Below, in pieces: positions 48,285 to 56,777 of a DNA stretch of 64,000 bases (the first letter of the stretch is position 1; each line of letters opens with the position of its first letter). Below the pieces are notes generated by a model, which saw nothing but the letters and a program-made list of their open reading frames with translations, did no database searches and was not told the DNA's origin. Source of the stretch: JAVBLT01 sp031553315 (GTDB lineage: Bacteria > Verrucomicrobiota > Kiritimatiellia > RFP12 > DVOR01). Location of the stretch: contig JAVBLT010000002.1 of the NCBI GenBank assembly GCA_031553315.1, positions 1-64,000 on the forward strand. Direction: 5' to 3'. The position numbers were made by a program, and so were the translations under genes.

Positions 48285-49175
48285 ATGATTCGCGCCTTCC
48301 TTCAACTCATCCGCCTGCCCAATTTCCTGACAGTCCCCGGCGATATCCTCGTCGGCGGGCTCATCGCCGCGGGCGGCGTCTTTTCCTTGCGGCAGATGGG
48401 CGCGGGCATTGCGGCTTCGCTCTGCTTTTACGGTTTCGGCGTGGCGCTCAACGACGTGACGGATTCCGAGATCGACCGGCGTGAGCGCCCCGAAAGGCCC
48501 ATTCCCTCCGGCGCGATTTCCCGTGGAGCGGCTCTGAGCGTCGCGGTCGGCTTCTTCGCGCTGGGTTTTCTGTTTATCCGCTTTACGCCCGGATATTTTG
48601 CATTGCCCGCCGCCGTGATTCTGTGCGCGCTGATCGCGGCGTATAATTGCGGGCTCAAACGCGTGCCGGTGGCGGGGGTGCTGACGATGGGGGCGTGCCG
48701 CGGCGCAAACATCCTGCTCGGGACTGCCGCCGTGATGATCGAGCCGGATAAAGCAATCTGGCTCACTTCCGCGTGGGTAGGCGGTTTTATGTTAACCTAC
48801 ATTTTCGCCCTTTCCGCGATTGCCCGCCGCGAAGCCGAGCCCGGCGCGGCCGTGCCCTTGACCGAGCGTTTTCTCCCGGCGCTGGTCTTCGCCGCGCTGT
48901 TGGGCATGAGCCTGCGGGAGCCGGTGAGCAGGCCCGCAGTGATTCTGGCGGTGTTTGTGTTCCTTTTTTTGGTTTCGGCATGCCGGCGGGCGGGTAGGGG
49001 AGAGCCGCTGCCGCGTGCGATCGGGCAGCTTCTCCAGGGGCTGATTCTGATCCAGGCCTGGCTTTGCGCGGTTCAGACCGGAGCGCAAAGCTTCGCGACG
49101 GCGATCCCCTCGCTCGCCCTCCTCGCGGCGGCTGCGCTTTTCGGCCTTCTCACCCGCATCTTTTACGCATCATGA
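48285..49175 (+). CDS. eboC: EboC, UbiA-family prenyltransferase
   Basis: A 296-residue membrane prenyltransferase with about eight or nine helices. The start AFLQLIRLPNFLTVPGDILVGGLIAAGG is typical of EboC-type UbiA proteins. Metal motif 1 is NDVTDSEIDRRERPERPIPSG (N56, D57, D60, D64). The second Asp-rich motif (usually DxxxDxxxG in UbiA) is not obvious; the corresponding loop has LTYIFALSAIARREAEPG, a reduced form also typical of this subgroup. It presumably attaches an isoprenoid tail to the cluster's unknown product. Two bases from the DnaJ-like gene and overlapping eboF by ATGA. Confidence 0.86.
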   Translation: MIRAFLQLIRLPNFLTVPGDILVGGLIAAGGVFSLRQMGAGIAASLCFYGFGVALNDVTDSEIDRRERPERPIPSGAISRGAALSVAVGFFALGFLFIRFTPGYFALPAAVILCALIAAYNCGLKRVPVAGVLTMGACRGANILLGTAAVMIEPDKAIWLTSAWVGGFMLTYIFALSAIARREAEPGAAVPLTERFLPALVFAALLGMSLREPVSRPAVILAVFVFLFLVSACRRAGRGEPLPRAIGQLLQGLILIQAWLCAVQTGAQSFATAIPSLALLAAAALFGLLTRIFYAS

Positions 49176-50485
49176 AAAAACTCCTCGTCATTCAGGCCGC
49201 CGCGCTCGGCTACGAGCTGCTTCGCGAAAACGGCGTCACCGCATTGGGCGGGTTGCCCGTGCGCAAACTGAAACCCGTTTTTCCCGCCGTGACCTGCACC
49301 GCCCAGGCCGCGCTGCGCACCGGTCTCTCCGTGGGCGAACACAACATGCCGGCCAACGGATTTTTTGACCGCACGCTCCGCAAGACCTGGTTCTGGGAAC
49401 AGTCTTCGGCGCTTGTCGAAGGGCCGCGCATCTGGGATGAATACCGCCGGAAAGGCGGAAAGGTGGGGCTCTACTTCTTTCAGCAAAGCCTGGGCGAAAA
49501 CGTCGACGAAATCCTTTCCCCCGCGCCCATCCACAAGCATTCCGGCCACATGATCATGGCCACCTACAGCGAACCCGCCGGGTTGTACGGCGACCTGACC
49601 CGCGCAGTCAGCAAAAAACTCCCCCTCTGGCGCTACTGGGGCCCGCTCGCCTCCCACAAAGGATCCGATGTGATCGCCTCTCTTTTGGCGCGCCGCCTCG
49701 AGCTTCCCGATCCGCCCGGCCTCATGGTCGCCTACCTTCCCGGCCTCGACTACGACCTCCAGCGTTTCGGCCCCGGCCATGCCTCTGCCCGCCGCGCCCT
49801 TGCCGCCGTTTGCGCCGAGATACAACTTCTTGTTGAAACCGCCCGCGAATACGGGTATGATTGTGTTGTTTATGGAGATTATGCCATCACGGAAGCGGAA
49901 GGCGGAGCGGCCTTTCCCAACCGCCTTCTCCTGGAGCGGGGGCTGATGCGCACGCGGACTGTGGCGGGAATGCTTTACCCCGACTTTTTCCGCAGCCGCG
50001 CCTTTGCCGTCGCCGACCACCAGGTCGCCCATGTTTACACGCGGGATCCGGCGGCGGAAGCCGAAGCGCGGGCGTTGCTTGAAAGCCTCCCCGAAACCGC
50101 CGCCGTGCTGAACCGCGCGGAACAGAAAGCGATCGGAGCAGAGGCGCCGCGCGGCGGAGAGCTGATCGCCGTGGCCAAGCCCGGCTGCTGGTTCGCATGG
50201 CCCTGGTGGCGCGATCCGAAGCAGGCGCCCGACTACGCCGCCCATGTGGATATCCATAACAAACCCGGGTTCGACCCCTGCGAGTTGTTCTTCGGGAAAA
50301 CGCCTTTTGCAACCTCGCAGGACACAACGCGGATCCGCGGCACGCACGGCCTCGCCGGAGAAGGCTGCGAAACCGCGCTGTGCTCGACTTTGGAATGTGT
50401 GAACGAGGCTCTTTCGCTGCCGGAGCTTGCCCGGAGCATCGCGGCATGGCTGACTGCCGACGAGAAGGGATTTGAAGACGAATGA
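49172..50485 (+). CDS. eboF: EboF, nucleotide pyrophosphatase/phosphodiesterase-like protein
   Basis: A 437-residue alkaline-phosphatase-superfamily protein of the type I phosphodiesterase/NPP group, matching the final ebo gene. Nucleophile motif VFPAVTCTAQAALRTGLSVGEHN (T41 in AVT, as T in NPP KTF), YLPGLDYDLQRFGPGHAS (second metal site D...H), VYGDYAITEAEGG, VADHQVAHVY and IRGTHGLAGEG. No signal peptide, so cytoplasmic unless exported otherwise. ATG 49172 overlaps the eboC stop. Assignment as EboF relies on the neighbouring eboC; relatives also occur without ebo genes. The stop overlaps the response regulator start. Confidence 0.84.
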   Translation: MKKLLVIQAAALGYELLRENGVTALGGLPVRKLKPVFPAVTCTAQAALRTGLSVGEHNMPANGFFDRTLRKTWFWEQSSALVEGPRIWDEYRRKGGKVGLYFFQQSLGENVDEILSPAPIHKHSGHMIMATYSEPAGLYGDLTRAVSKKLPLWRYWGPLASHKGSDVIASLLARRLELPDPPGLMVAYLPGLDYDLQRFGPGHASARRALAAVCAEIQLLVETAREYGYDCVVYGDYAITEAEGGAAFPNRLLLERGLMRTRTVAGMLYPDFFRSRAFAVADHQVAHVYTRDPAAEAEARALLESLPETAAVLNRAEQKAIGAEAPRGGELIAVAKPGCWFAWPWWRDPKQAPDYAAHVDIHNKPGFDPCELFFGKTPFATSQDTTRIRGTHGLAGEGCETALCSTLECVNEALSLPELARSIAAWLTADEKGFEDE

Positions 50486-52059
50486 AAATTGAAGTGCTCG
50501 CCGTCGATGATGAAAAATTCAACCTCCTGCTTCTGCGTGAATCGCTGAAAGGCGAGAACATGAACGTCACCACCACCGTGGATGCGAGCGAAGCCATCCG
50601 CCTCGTGAAGGAAAAAACCTTCGACGTGGTCCTGCTCGATGTGATCATGCCCGGTCTCGACGGTTTTGAAGTGCGCAAAATCATCCACGGCATTGCCCCC
50701 GACCTGCCCATCATCTTCCTCACCGCCATGGTCGACAACATCGAGAACACCCTTCTCAAACGCATCTCCGAAGATAAAGCCACCTCCTACATCAAAAAAC
50801 CCTTCAAACGCGAAGACCTCATCGGCCGCATCGAAGCCGTGGTCAAAGATTACCGCACCACCCGCGAAACGGCCGAGTATTACTCCAAGCTCGAACACGA
50901 CCTCACCCTCGCCTCCGAAGTGCAGCAGATCCTGCTGCCCGATTGGGTCGTGGTGGAACAAGACCTCGTGTTTTCCTGCCTCTACCGCCCCTTCCAGCAG
51001 GTCAGCGGCGACATCTGCGATCTGATTAAAATCAGCGACGGCATCTACTTCTTTTTCATCGGCGATATCGTGGGCCATGGCGTGCAGGCCGCGCTCTACA
51101 TGAGCGCCGTGCAATCGCTCATCAAAATGCTCACCATCAAATCGGGCATCCTTGAACCGCATGAATTCCTCAACAGCGTCAACCGCATCTTCTGCAACGA
51201 CCTCGGCGGCAACAGCTGCATGACCTGCATCGCCGCACTTTTCGATTTCAACGCCAACATCCTCCGCTTCCAAAGCGCCGGCCACCCCACCATCCTCGTG
51301 GGCGAAGAAGGCAAAGAAGAAATCCGCCCGCTCAACCCCGAAAACCGCGGCGGAATCCCCATCGGCTGGAGCGCCGACTATGTGTATGACGATGAAGACA
51401 CGCTCTCCTGCGCGTTTACCGACGACACCGTCTTCTTCCTCATGACCGACGGCCTCCTCGACACCCGCAACGCCAATGCCGAATTCCTCGGCCCCGAACG
51501 CCTCAGCTTCCTCCTCTCATCACTGGTCGACGATACGATCTCCGTGGCCGCGCCCTTCCGCCTCCTCGAAGCCCTCCACCAAATCGGCTTCAACGACCCG
51601 ACCGACGACATGAGCCTCATCGCCATCAAAAAGTTTTCGACCACCCTCCGGCAGACCCACTTCCTGCGCGCCATCGCCTCCATCGAGAGCCTCCAGAAAA
51701 TCACCGCCGACGCCGAAGCCTTCATTCACCAGCGCCTGAGCGACACCGACCTCGCCTCCCGCGCCGGCCAGCTCATCACCGGCTTCCTCGAGCAAGTGCT
51801 GCGCTCCCGCCGCAACCGGCAGCAGACCCGCCCCGCCATCCTCCTCCACATCACCACCACCGCCGATCCACGCGTCTGCTACATCGAAGTCTACGACAAA
51901 AACACCGCGACCGCCCCCTCCGCCGAGGCCGCCAAAAACGCCTTGCCCGACGCCAAGGCCAATTCCGCCCTCAACATGGAGCTCCTCCTCAAGCTCTCCA
52001 GCAGCATCGAGCGCAACGCCTACGGCGTGCTCAACGTCACCCGTTTTTCTTTGAAATAA
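50482..52059 (+). CDS. Response regulator with PP2C (RsbU-type) phosphatase output
   Basis: A 525-residue two-component output protein. The receiver (1-125) has acidic pair D9-D10, phosphoacceptor D53 (LLDVIMPGLDG), T81 and K106 (KKPF). A coiled linker (LEHDLTLASEVQQILLPDW) leads into the PP2C/SpoIIE domain (about 165-385) with VSGDICDL, FFIGDIVGHGVQAAL, FQSAGHPTILV, LMTDGLLDTRNA and FNDPTDDMSLIAIK metal-site motifs. The last 130 residues are a divergent domain that may resemble an RsbW-type ATPase. Stands in a run with an HPt protein and a Ser/Thr kinase, so it could dephosphorylate that kinase's targets or an anti-sigma antagonist. ATGA overlap with eboF. Confidence 0.9.
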   Translation: MKIEVLAVDDEKFNLLLLRESLKGENMNVTTTVDASEAIRLVKEKTFDVVLLDVIMPGLDGFEVRKIIHGIAPDLPIIFLTAMVDNIENTLLKRISEDKATSYIKKPFKREDLIGRIEAVVKDYRTTRETAEYYSKLEHDLTLASEVQQILLPDWVVVEQDLVFSCLYRPFQQVSGDICDLIKISDGIYFFFIGDIVGHGVQAALYMSAVQSLIKMLTIKSGILEPHEFLNSVNRIFCNDLGGNSCMTCIAALFDFNANILRFQSAGHPTILVGEEGKEEIRPLNPENRGGIPIGWSADYVYDDEDTLSCAFTDDTVFFLMTDGLLDTRNANAEFLGPERLSFLLSSLVDDTISVAAPFRLLEALHQIGFNDPTDDMSLIAIKKFSTTLRQTHFLRAIASIESLQKITADAEAFIHQRLSDTDLASRAGQLITGFLEQVLRSRRNRQQTRPAILLHITTTADPRVCYIEVYDKNTATAPSAEAAKNALPDAKANSALNMELLLKLSSSIERNAYGVLNVTRFSLK

Positions 52060-52078
52060 TCAACCAGGGAGAATCAAA

Positions 52079-52411
52079 ATGATGGAAGAAATCTTCAGCT
52101 ACCTCGAAACCAACCTCGGCCTCGACGACCGGGAAACCGCCAAAATGATCCTCGGCGAATATGAAAACATGATGACCGAAAACATCGCCAAGCTCGATGC
52201 CGCCCTCGCCGCCGCCGACGCCAACCAGATTCGCGTGGTCGGTCATACCATCAAAGGCTCCTCCGCCAACGTCGGCGTCGAAGCCGTCCGCGCCCCCGCC
52301 TACATCCTCGAAAAAGCCGGAGCCGCCGGCGACATGACCGTGGTTCCGGGCGCCGTGGCCGAAGTGAAACAGGCCTTCGCCGATTTCCAAGCCGCCTTCG
52401 CCCAGTGCTAA
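52079..52411 (+). CDS. HPt phosphotransfer domain protein
   Basis: A 110-residue single-domain histidine phosphotransfer protein. H56 in VVGHTIKGSSANVG is the phospho-accepting histidine with the usual K-G-S-S following. The four-helix-bundle length is right. AGGGAG lies 7 bases before ATG 52079. Directly downstream (19 bases) of the response regulator/phosphatase, so it is the obvious relay partner: a hybrid histidine kinase elsewhere would pass phosphate through it. No sensor kinase in the window. Confidence 0.9.
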   Translation: MMEEIFSYLETNLGLDDRETAKMILGEYENMMTENIAKLDAALAAADANQIRVVGHTIKGSSANVGVEAVRAPAYILEKAGAAGDMTVVPGAVAEVKQAFADFQAAFAQC

Positions 52412-52428
52412 CGCAGAAAGTTTCCCCG

Positions 52429-53997
52429 ATGTCAAACGAACCCCTCAGCCGCACCGTCGCCATCGTTGGCCGCCCCAACGTGGGCAAATCCGCGCTCTTC
52501 AACCGGATCGCCCGCAAGCGCATCGCCATTGTCCACGACCAGAGCGGCGTGACCCGCGACCGCCTCATGCGCGAAGTATCCTGGGAAGAGCAGCGCTTCA
52601 ACCTCATCGATACCGGCGGCATGCGCCTGTTCGACGGCGAACGCGAAAGCGACACCATCGAGCGCTCCGTGCGCGCCCAGGTCGATGTCGCCATCGAAGA
52701 TGCCGCCGCCGTCATTCTCGTGGTCGACGTCATGGCCGGAATCCACCCCGCCGACGAGGAAATCGCCCGCCTCATTCACAAAAGCGGCCGCCCCTGCGTC
52801 ATCGCCGTGAACAAATGCGATTTACCCCGCCATGAAGACGCCGGATTCCACGATTTCGCCCGCCTCAACCTCCCGCTTTTCCCCGTCTCCGCCCAGCACA
52901 ACCACGGCATGGAACCGCTCATGGAAGCCGTGGTGGCGCACCTGCCGCCCCCGGTTGAAGACCCCAGCGCCAGCCGCCCCCTGCGCGTGGCCATCGTGGG
53001 CCGCCCCAACGCCGGAAAATCCTCCTACATCAACCGCCTGCTCCACTCCGAACGCGTCATCGTTTCCGACGTCGCCGGAACCACGCGCGACGCGATCGAC
53101 GTGCCCTTCACCATCGGCGCCGGAAAATCCGCCCGCCATTATACCCTCGTCGACACCGCCGGCATGCGCCATGTGCACAAAATCGACACCTCCGTGGAGC
53201 GTTTCAGCCTCTTCCGCTCCGAAGAAGCCATCCGCGAATGCGACGTCGCCGTCCTGGTCATGGATGCCGAGCTCGGCCCCACCACCCAGGACAAATACAT
53301 CGCCTCCATGATCATCAAAGAACGCAAAGGCTGCGTGCTCCTCATGAACAAGTGGGACATCGCCCGCGCGGCCGGCGTCACCGAAACCAAAGCCGAACCC
53401 AACCTGCGCGGCCTGCTCCCATTCCTCACACATTGCCCCGTGCTCTTCATGTCGGCCCAGGAAGGGTACAACGTCCGCAAAAGCATCGAGCTGATCGACG
53501 AAGTGGCCGCCCACATGCAGACCAAGCTCCCCACCGGCCTCCTGAACCGCACCCTCGAAGCCGCCATGACCCGCACCACCATCCCCAACCGCTTCGGCAA
53601 ACACCTGAGGATGTACTACGCCACCCAGACCGGCTTCAACCCGATGATCATCCGCATCTTCGTCAACGATGCCAAAATCGTCAACAACCCCTTCACCCAA
53701 TACCTGGTGAAAACAATCCGCGAGGAATTCAACCTCGTGGGCACCCCCGTGGTGCTGCAATTCCGCTCCCGCACCCGGCCCGACGGTTCAACCTCCGCCC
53801 TTGGGTCGGGTGGGGGAGGCCTGTCACCCGAAGAACAAACCGAAGCCGCCCCCGGCACGCGGAAAAAGCTCGCCCCTAAAAAAACGTTCGCCGAAAAATC
53901 CAAACCGCAACGCAAAGGCAACGCCCGCAAAACCCCATCCACCGCTCAAGGCCGCGTCGCCAAAAAGAACCCCGGCGGCAAATCCAAAAAACGTTGA
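52429..53997 (+). CDS. der: Ribosome assembly GTPase Der (EngA)
   Basis: A 522-residue protein with two GTPase domains. G1 motifs GRPNVGKSALFNRI and GRPNAGKSSYINRL, G3 DTGGMR and DTAGMR, G4 NKCDLPR and NKWDIAR, then the KH-like C-terminal domain (about 350-440). Der acts in 50S subunit maturation. ATG 52429 is chosen since the homologous start SRTVAIVGRPN follows; the frame is open from 52405. The last 70 residues form a Lys/Arg-rich tail (KKLAPKKTFAEKSKPQRKGNAR) longer than in E. coli (490 residues). 17 bases past the HPt gene. Confidence 0.96.
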   Translation: MSNEPLSRTVAIVGRPNVGKSALFNRIARKRIAIVHDQSGVTRDRLMREVSWEEQRFNLIDTGGMRLFDGERESDTIERSVRAQVDVAIEDAAAVILVVDVMAGIHPADEEIARLIHKSGRPCVIAVNKCDLPRHEDAGFHDFARLNLPLFPVSAQHNHGMEPLMEAVVAHLPPPVEDPSASRPLRVAIVGRPNAGKSSYINRLLHSERVIVSDVAGTTRDAIDVPFTIGAGKSARHYTLVDTAGMRHVHKIDTSVERFSLFRSEEAIRECDVAVLVMDAELGPTTQDKYIASMIIKERKGCVLLMNKWDIARAAGVTETKAEPNLRGLLPFLTHCPVLFMSAQEGYNVRKSIELIDEVAAHMQTKLPTGLLNRTLEAAMTRTTIPNRFGKHLRMYYATQTGFNPMIIRIFVNDAKIVNNPFTQYLVKTIREEFNLVGTPVVLQFRSRTRPDGSTSALGSGGGGLSPEEQTEAAPGTRKKLAPKKTFAEKSKPQRKGNARKTPSTAQGRVAKKNPGGKSKKR

Positions 53998-54074
53998 TTT
54001 CGGCTTCGCTTCACCTGCTTTTCTGAACCGTTGCGCCCCCGCGTGCGTTTAAAACGGCAAGAAAGGCAGGTGGT

Positions 54075-54509
54075 ATGGCCAAAACAACCCAACGCATCTA
54101 CGAGGCCGGCTTCCGCCTTGCCGTGTGGCCGATGCTCGGCCTGATTCTTCCGTTGATTTTCTTTTTTGCCGCAACAGCGATCGAAGAAGACATTCTTTCC
54201 GTGCTGACCGTTTACGCACCGGATGAAGCCGCCCTCGGCCGATTCCTCGGCGACGAGATCCCCAGCCTGCTTGAAATCGAAATTTGCAATCCAACCCAAG
54301 GCGGCACCGGATTTTTGATTGCCAGCCGCTCGGCCACACCGGAACAAATCGATGAAAAATTCGCCCTCTACGCGAAGCTCAACAAAGAAACCGCCATTAT
54401 CTTTCGTGCCCTGCCCGATGCCCCTCACGGCATGTTAATCCAAGCACTCAATCTCGCGTATAAAAATCAAATGACAAATCTTATCCTGCTCGGGGTCGAG
54501 GGCGATTAA
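54075..54509 (+). CDS. Degenerate ExbD-like protein lacking the membrane aspartate
   Basis: A 144-residue protein clearly paralogous to the ExbD at the right edge: GGTGFLIA-R-AT-EQ-DEK-A-YA-LNK-T, then PDAPHG--(I/V)QALNL-YK-QMTNL, roughly 60% identity by eye in the C-terminal 65 residues. N-terminally a membrane helix (residues 17-35) aligns with the MTPMIDVVFQL segment of ExbD, but the proton-channel aspartate is replaced by glycine (PMLGLILPL, G22). The helix is intact otherwise. It is an orphan between der and argJ, with no exbB beside it. AGGCAGGTGG ribosome binding site. It may be a non-conducting regulatory subunit or a decaying duplicate. Confidence 0.8.
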   Translation: MAKTTQRIYEAGFRLAVWPMLGLILPLIFFFAATAIEEDILSVLTVYAPDEAALGRFLGDEIPSLLEIEICNPTQGGTGFLIASRSATPEQIDEKFALYAKLNKETAIIFRALPDAPHGMLIQALNLAYKNQMTNLILLGVEGD

Positions 54510-54580
54510 CCCCGCCTTTAAACGACATAACATATATTATGCGACGCAAAATGAATTATCGCCTTCACCTCCTTTTTTAT

Positions 54581-54609
54581 TCGACTTTTCCCCCTTTTTA
54601 GTGCATAGT
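54581..54609 (+). promoter_or_regulatory. Predicted promoter of the argJ-trxB operon
   Basis: -35 TCGACT (54581-54586), a 17-base spacer, -10 CATAGT (54604-54609). Leader of about 23 bases with GGAG. No ArgR box could be recognised with confidence. Confidence 0.45.
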
Positions 54610-54638
54610 ATCAGACGCACATTTTTTGGAGATTTTTT

Positions 54639-55856
54639 ATGACCCCCTGTGAAGAAATACCCGATGGCGGCGTGACCTCGCCCACTGGATTCCGCTCCTC
54701 CGCCGTGGCGGCCGCGATCAAATACGAGGGCCGCAACGACGTTTCCCTCCTGGTCGCCGATGCGCCCTGCGCCGTGGCCGGCGTCTTCACCACCAATCAA
54801 GTGGCCGCCGCGCCCGTCGTGCTCGACCGCCGGCTCGTCGCCTCCGGCACCGCCCAGGCCGTGCTCATCAACACCGGCTGCGCCAACGCCTGCACCGGTC
54901 AGCGCGGTTTCGACGACGCGGCGGCCTCCGCGAAAGCCGCCGCCGCCGCGCTCGGCATCGCTGAAAATCACGTCCTCGTCGCCTCCACCGGCGTCATCGG
55001 CGCCCTACTCCCCCTTGACCGCCTGATTTCAGGCGCGAAAGCCGCCGCCGCCTCCCTTTCGCGCGGCAATGAAGAAACCCTCGCCCGCGCCATCATGACG
55101 ACCGACACCGTGCCCAAACACGCGGCCGTGACCTGTGAAATCGATGGTAAAAAAGTGACAATCGGCGGCATCTGCAAAGGCGCCGGCATGATTGAACCCA
55201 TGATGGCGACCATGCTCTGCTTCATGACCACAGATGCCGCCGTCGAGACCGCCTGGCTCAAGGAAACCTTGAAAAAAGCCATTGACGCGAGCTTCAACCG
55301 CATTGTGGTCGACGGCGACGAAAGCACCAACGACACCGCCCTCGTTTTCGCCAACGGAGCCGCGGGCAACGCCCCGTTAAACGCCGCCCATCCGCAGGCC
55401 GCAGTCTTTGAGTCCGCCCTTGTCCGTCTGGCAACCGCCTTGGCAAAGAAGATCGTGATGGATGGCGAGGGCGTGACCAAATTCGTCACCGTAAACGTCA
55501 CCGGCGCCGCCACGGAGCGCGATGCCCGGCGCGTGGCCCGCGCCATCGGAAAATCACCCCTTGTGAAAACCGCCTGGTTCGGCGCCGATCCCAACTGGGG
55601 CCGCGTGATCTGCGCCACAGGCTACTCCGGCGCCGAGGTGGATGAAGGCAAAGTGCGCATTTTTTACGGCCCCGTATGCGCCTACGACCGCGGAACAGTT
55701 GCCGATGCCGCGGCGCTCGCCAAAATGAAAGACCTGATGCGCGCGCGCGCTTTCGAGGTCACTGTGGATCTGGGGCTCGGCAGCGGCGAAGACACGCTTT
55801 ACACCTGTGATTTTTCCCTTGAGTATGTGAAGATCAACGCGGATTACACCACCTGA
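54639..55856 (+). CDS. argJ: Bifunctional ornithine acetyltransferase / N-acetylglutamate synthase ArgJ
   Basis: A 405-residue self-cleaving enzyme that moves acetyl from acetylornithine to glutamate. The autoprocessing site is GAGMIEPMMATML (Thr nucleophile in ATM), and GGICKGAGM, DGDESTNDTALVFANG and WFGADPNWGRVICATGYSG are typical. It starts MTPCEEIPDGGVTSPTGFRSS. An ArgJ implies the acetyl-recycling arginine pathway, so argE is not needed. First gene of argJ-argB-argD-argG. Confidence 0.96.
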   Translation: MTPCEEIPDGGVTSPTGFRSSAVAAAIKYEGRNDVSLLVADAPCAVAGVFTTNQVAAAPVVLDRRLVASGTAQAVLINTGCANACTGQRGFDDAAASAKAAAAALGIAENHVLVASTGVIGALLPLDRLISGAKAAAASLSRGNEETLARAIMTTDTVPKHAAVTCEIDGKKVTIGGICKGAGMIEPMMATMLCFMTTDAAVETAWLKETLKKAIDASFNRIVVDGDESTNDTALVFANGAAGNAPLNAAHPQAAVFESALVRLATALAKKIVMDGEGVTKFVTVNVTGAATERDARRVARAIGKSPLVKTAWFGADPNWGRVICATGYSGAEVDEGKVRIFYGPVCAYDRGTVADAAALAKMKDLMRARAFEVTVDLGLGSGEDTLYTCDFSLEYVKINADYTT

Positions 55857-55892
55857 TCTCCCCCACCCGACAGCAAATTGGAACTGGTTGAA

Positions 55893-56777
55893 ATGAAGGA
55901 ATTTATTGATAAAGCCAATGTTTTGATCGAAGCGGTGCCCTATATTCAGGACTTCCGCGGGTCACTCGTGGTTGTGAAAGTCGGCGGAAGCGTGCTGGAA
56001 TCGGAAGAGACTCTCTCCCAGCTCATGTCCGACATCGCCTTTATGCGCACCGTCGGCATCAAGGTGATTTTGGTGCACGGCGGCGGCAAAGCCATCTCGC
56101 GCGGCATGGAAGCCAGCGGGATCAAGCCCAATTTCGTGCAGGGGCTGCGCGTGACCTGCGAGGAGACGATTCGGGTCGTGGAACGCGTCATCAAGCGCGA
56201 AGTCAACGCGCACCTCCTGAACGTGCTCAACGACACATACCATGTGCTGGCGCGGCCGTTGCACGGCGATTGGATTTTAACCGTTGAAAAGAAGGTCGCC
56301 CGGGATCCTGCGACGGGCGACCTGTACGACTGGGGCTACGTGGGTAACCCCATCCGGGTCAAAGTGGAATCGATTCTCGAAATGGCCGACGCCGGTGTGG
56401 TTCCGGTCATCACGCCGCTGGGAACCGGCGTGGAAGACGGAAAACTCTACAACGTCAACGCCGACACGGTTGCAGTGGCCATTGCCAAGGCGCTCAAAGT
56501 GCGCAAGCTCGCCTTCATTTCAGATGTTCCCGGATTGTTGAGAGACGTGACTGATCCCGCGTCGCTCATTTCAACGCTTCGCATCGGCAATGTGGCGAAG
56601 CTCAAAGAGCAGGGTGTCGTCGGCGGCGGAATGCTGCCTAAACTGGAAAGCTGCGTGGAAGCCATTCAGGCAGGCGTGGAGAAAGTCCATCTGATCGATG
56701 GGCGCATGCCCCACTCGCTTCTTCTCGAAATATTCACTAAAAAAGGCGTAGGAACGGAGATTAAAGCTGATGAGTAA
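55893..56777 (+). CDS. argB: Acetylglutamate kinase
   Basis: A 294-residue NAGK, second step of arginine synthesis. Motifs VVVKVGGSVLESE, VILVHGGGKAISR, FVQGLRVTCEET, LYNVNADTVAVAIAKAL, AFISDVPGLL, and GGGMLPKLESCVEAI. ATG 55893 fits the family; a TTG at 55878 is the only upstream alternative. The N-terminal helix before VVVKVGG (about 24 residues) is of the kind seen in arginine-inhibited hexameric NAGKs, so feedback control is possible (inference). Overlaps argD by 8 bases. Confidence 0.95.
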   Translation: MKEFIDKANVLIEAVPYIQDFRGSLVVVKVGGSVLESEETLSQLMSDIAFMRTVGIKVILVHGGGKAISRGMEASGIKPNFVQGLRVTCEETIRVVERVIKREVNAHLLNVLNDTYHVLARPLHGDWILTVEKKVARDPATGDLYDWGYVGNPIRVKVESILEMADAGVVPVITPLGTGVEDGKLYNVNADTVAVAIAKALKVRKLAFISDVPGLLRDVTDPASLISTLRIGNVAKLKEQGVVGGGMLPKLESCVEAIQAGVEKVHLIDGRMPHSLLLEIFTKKGVGTEIKADE

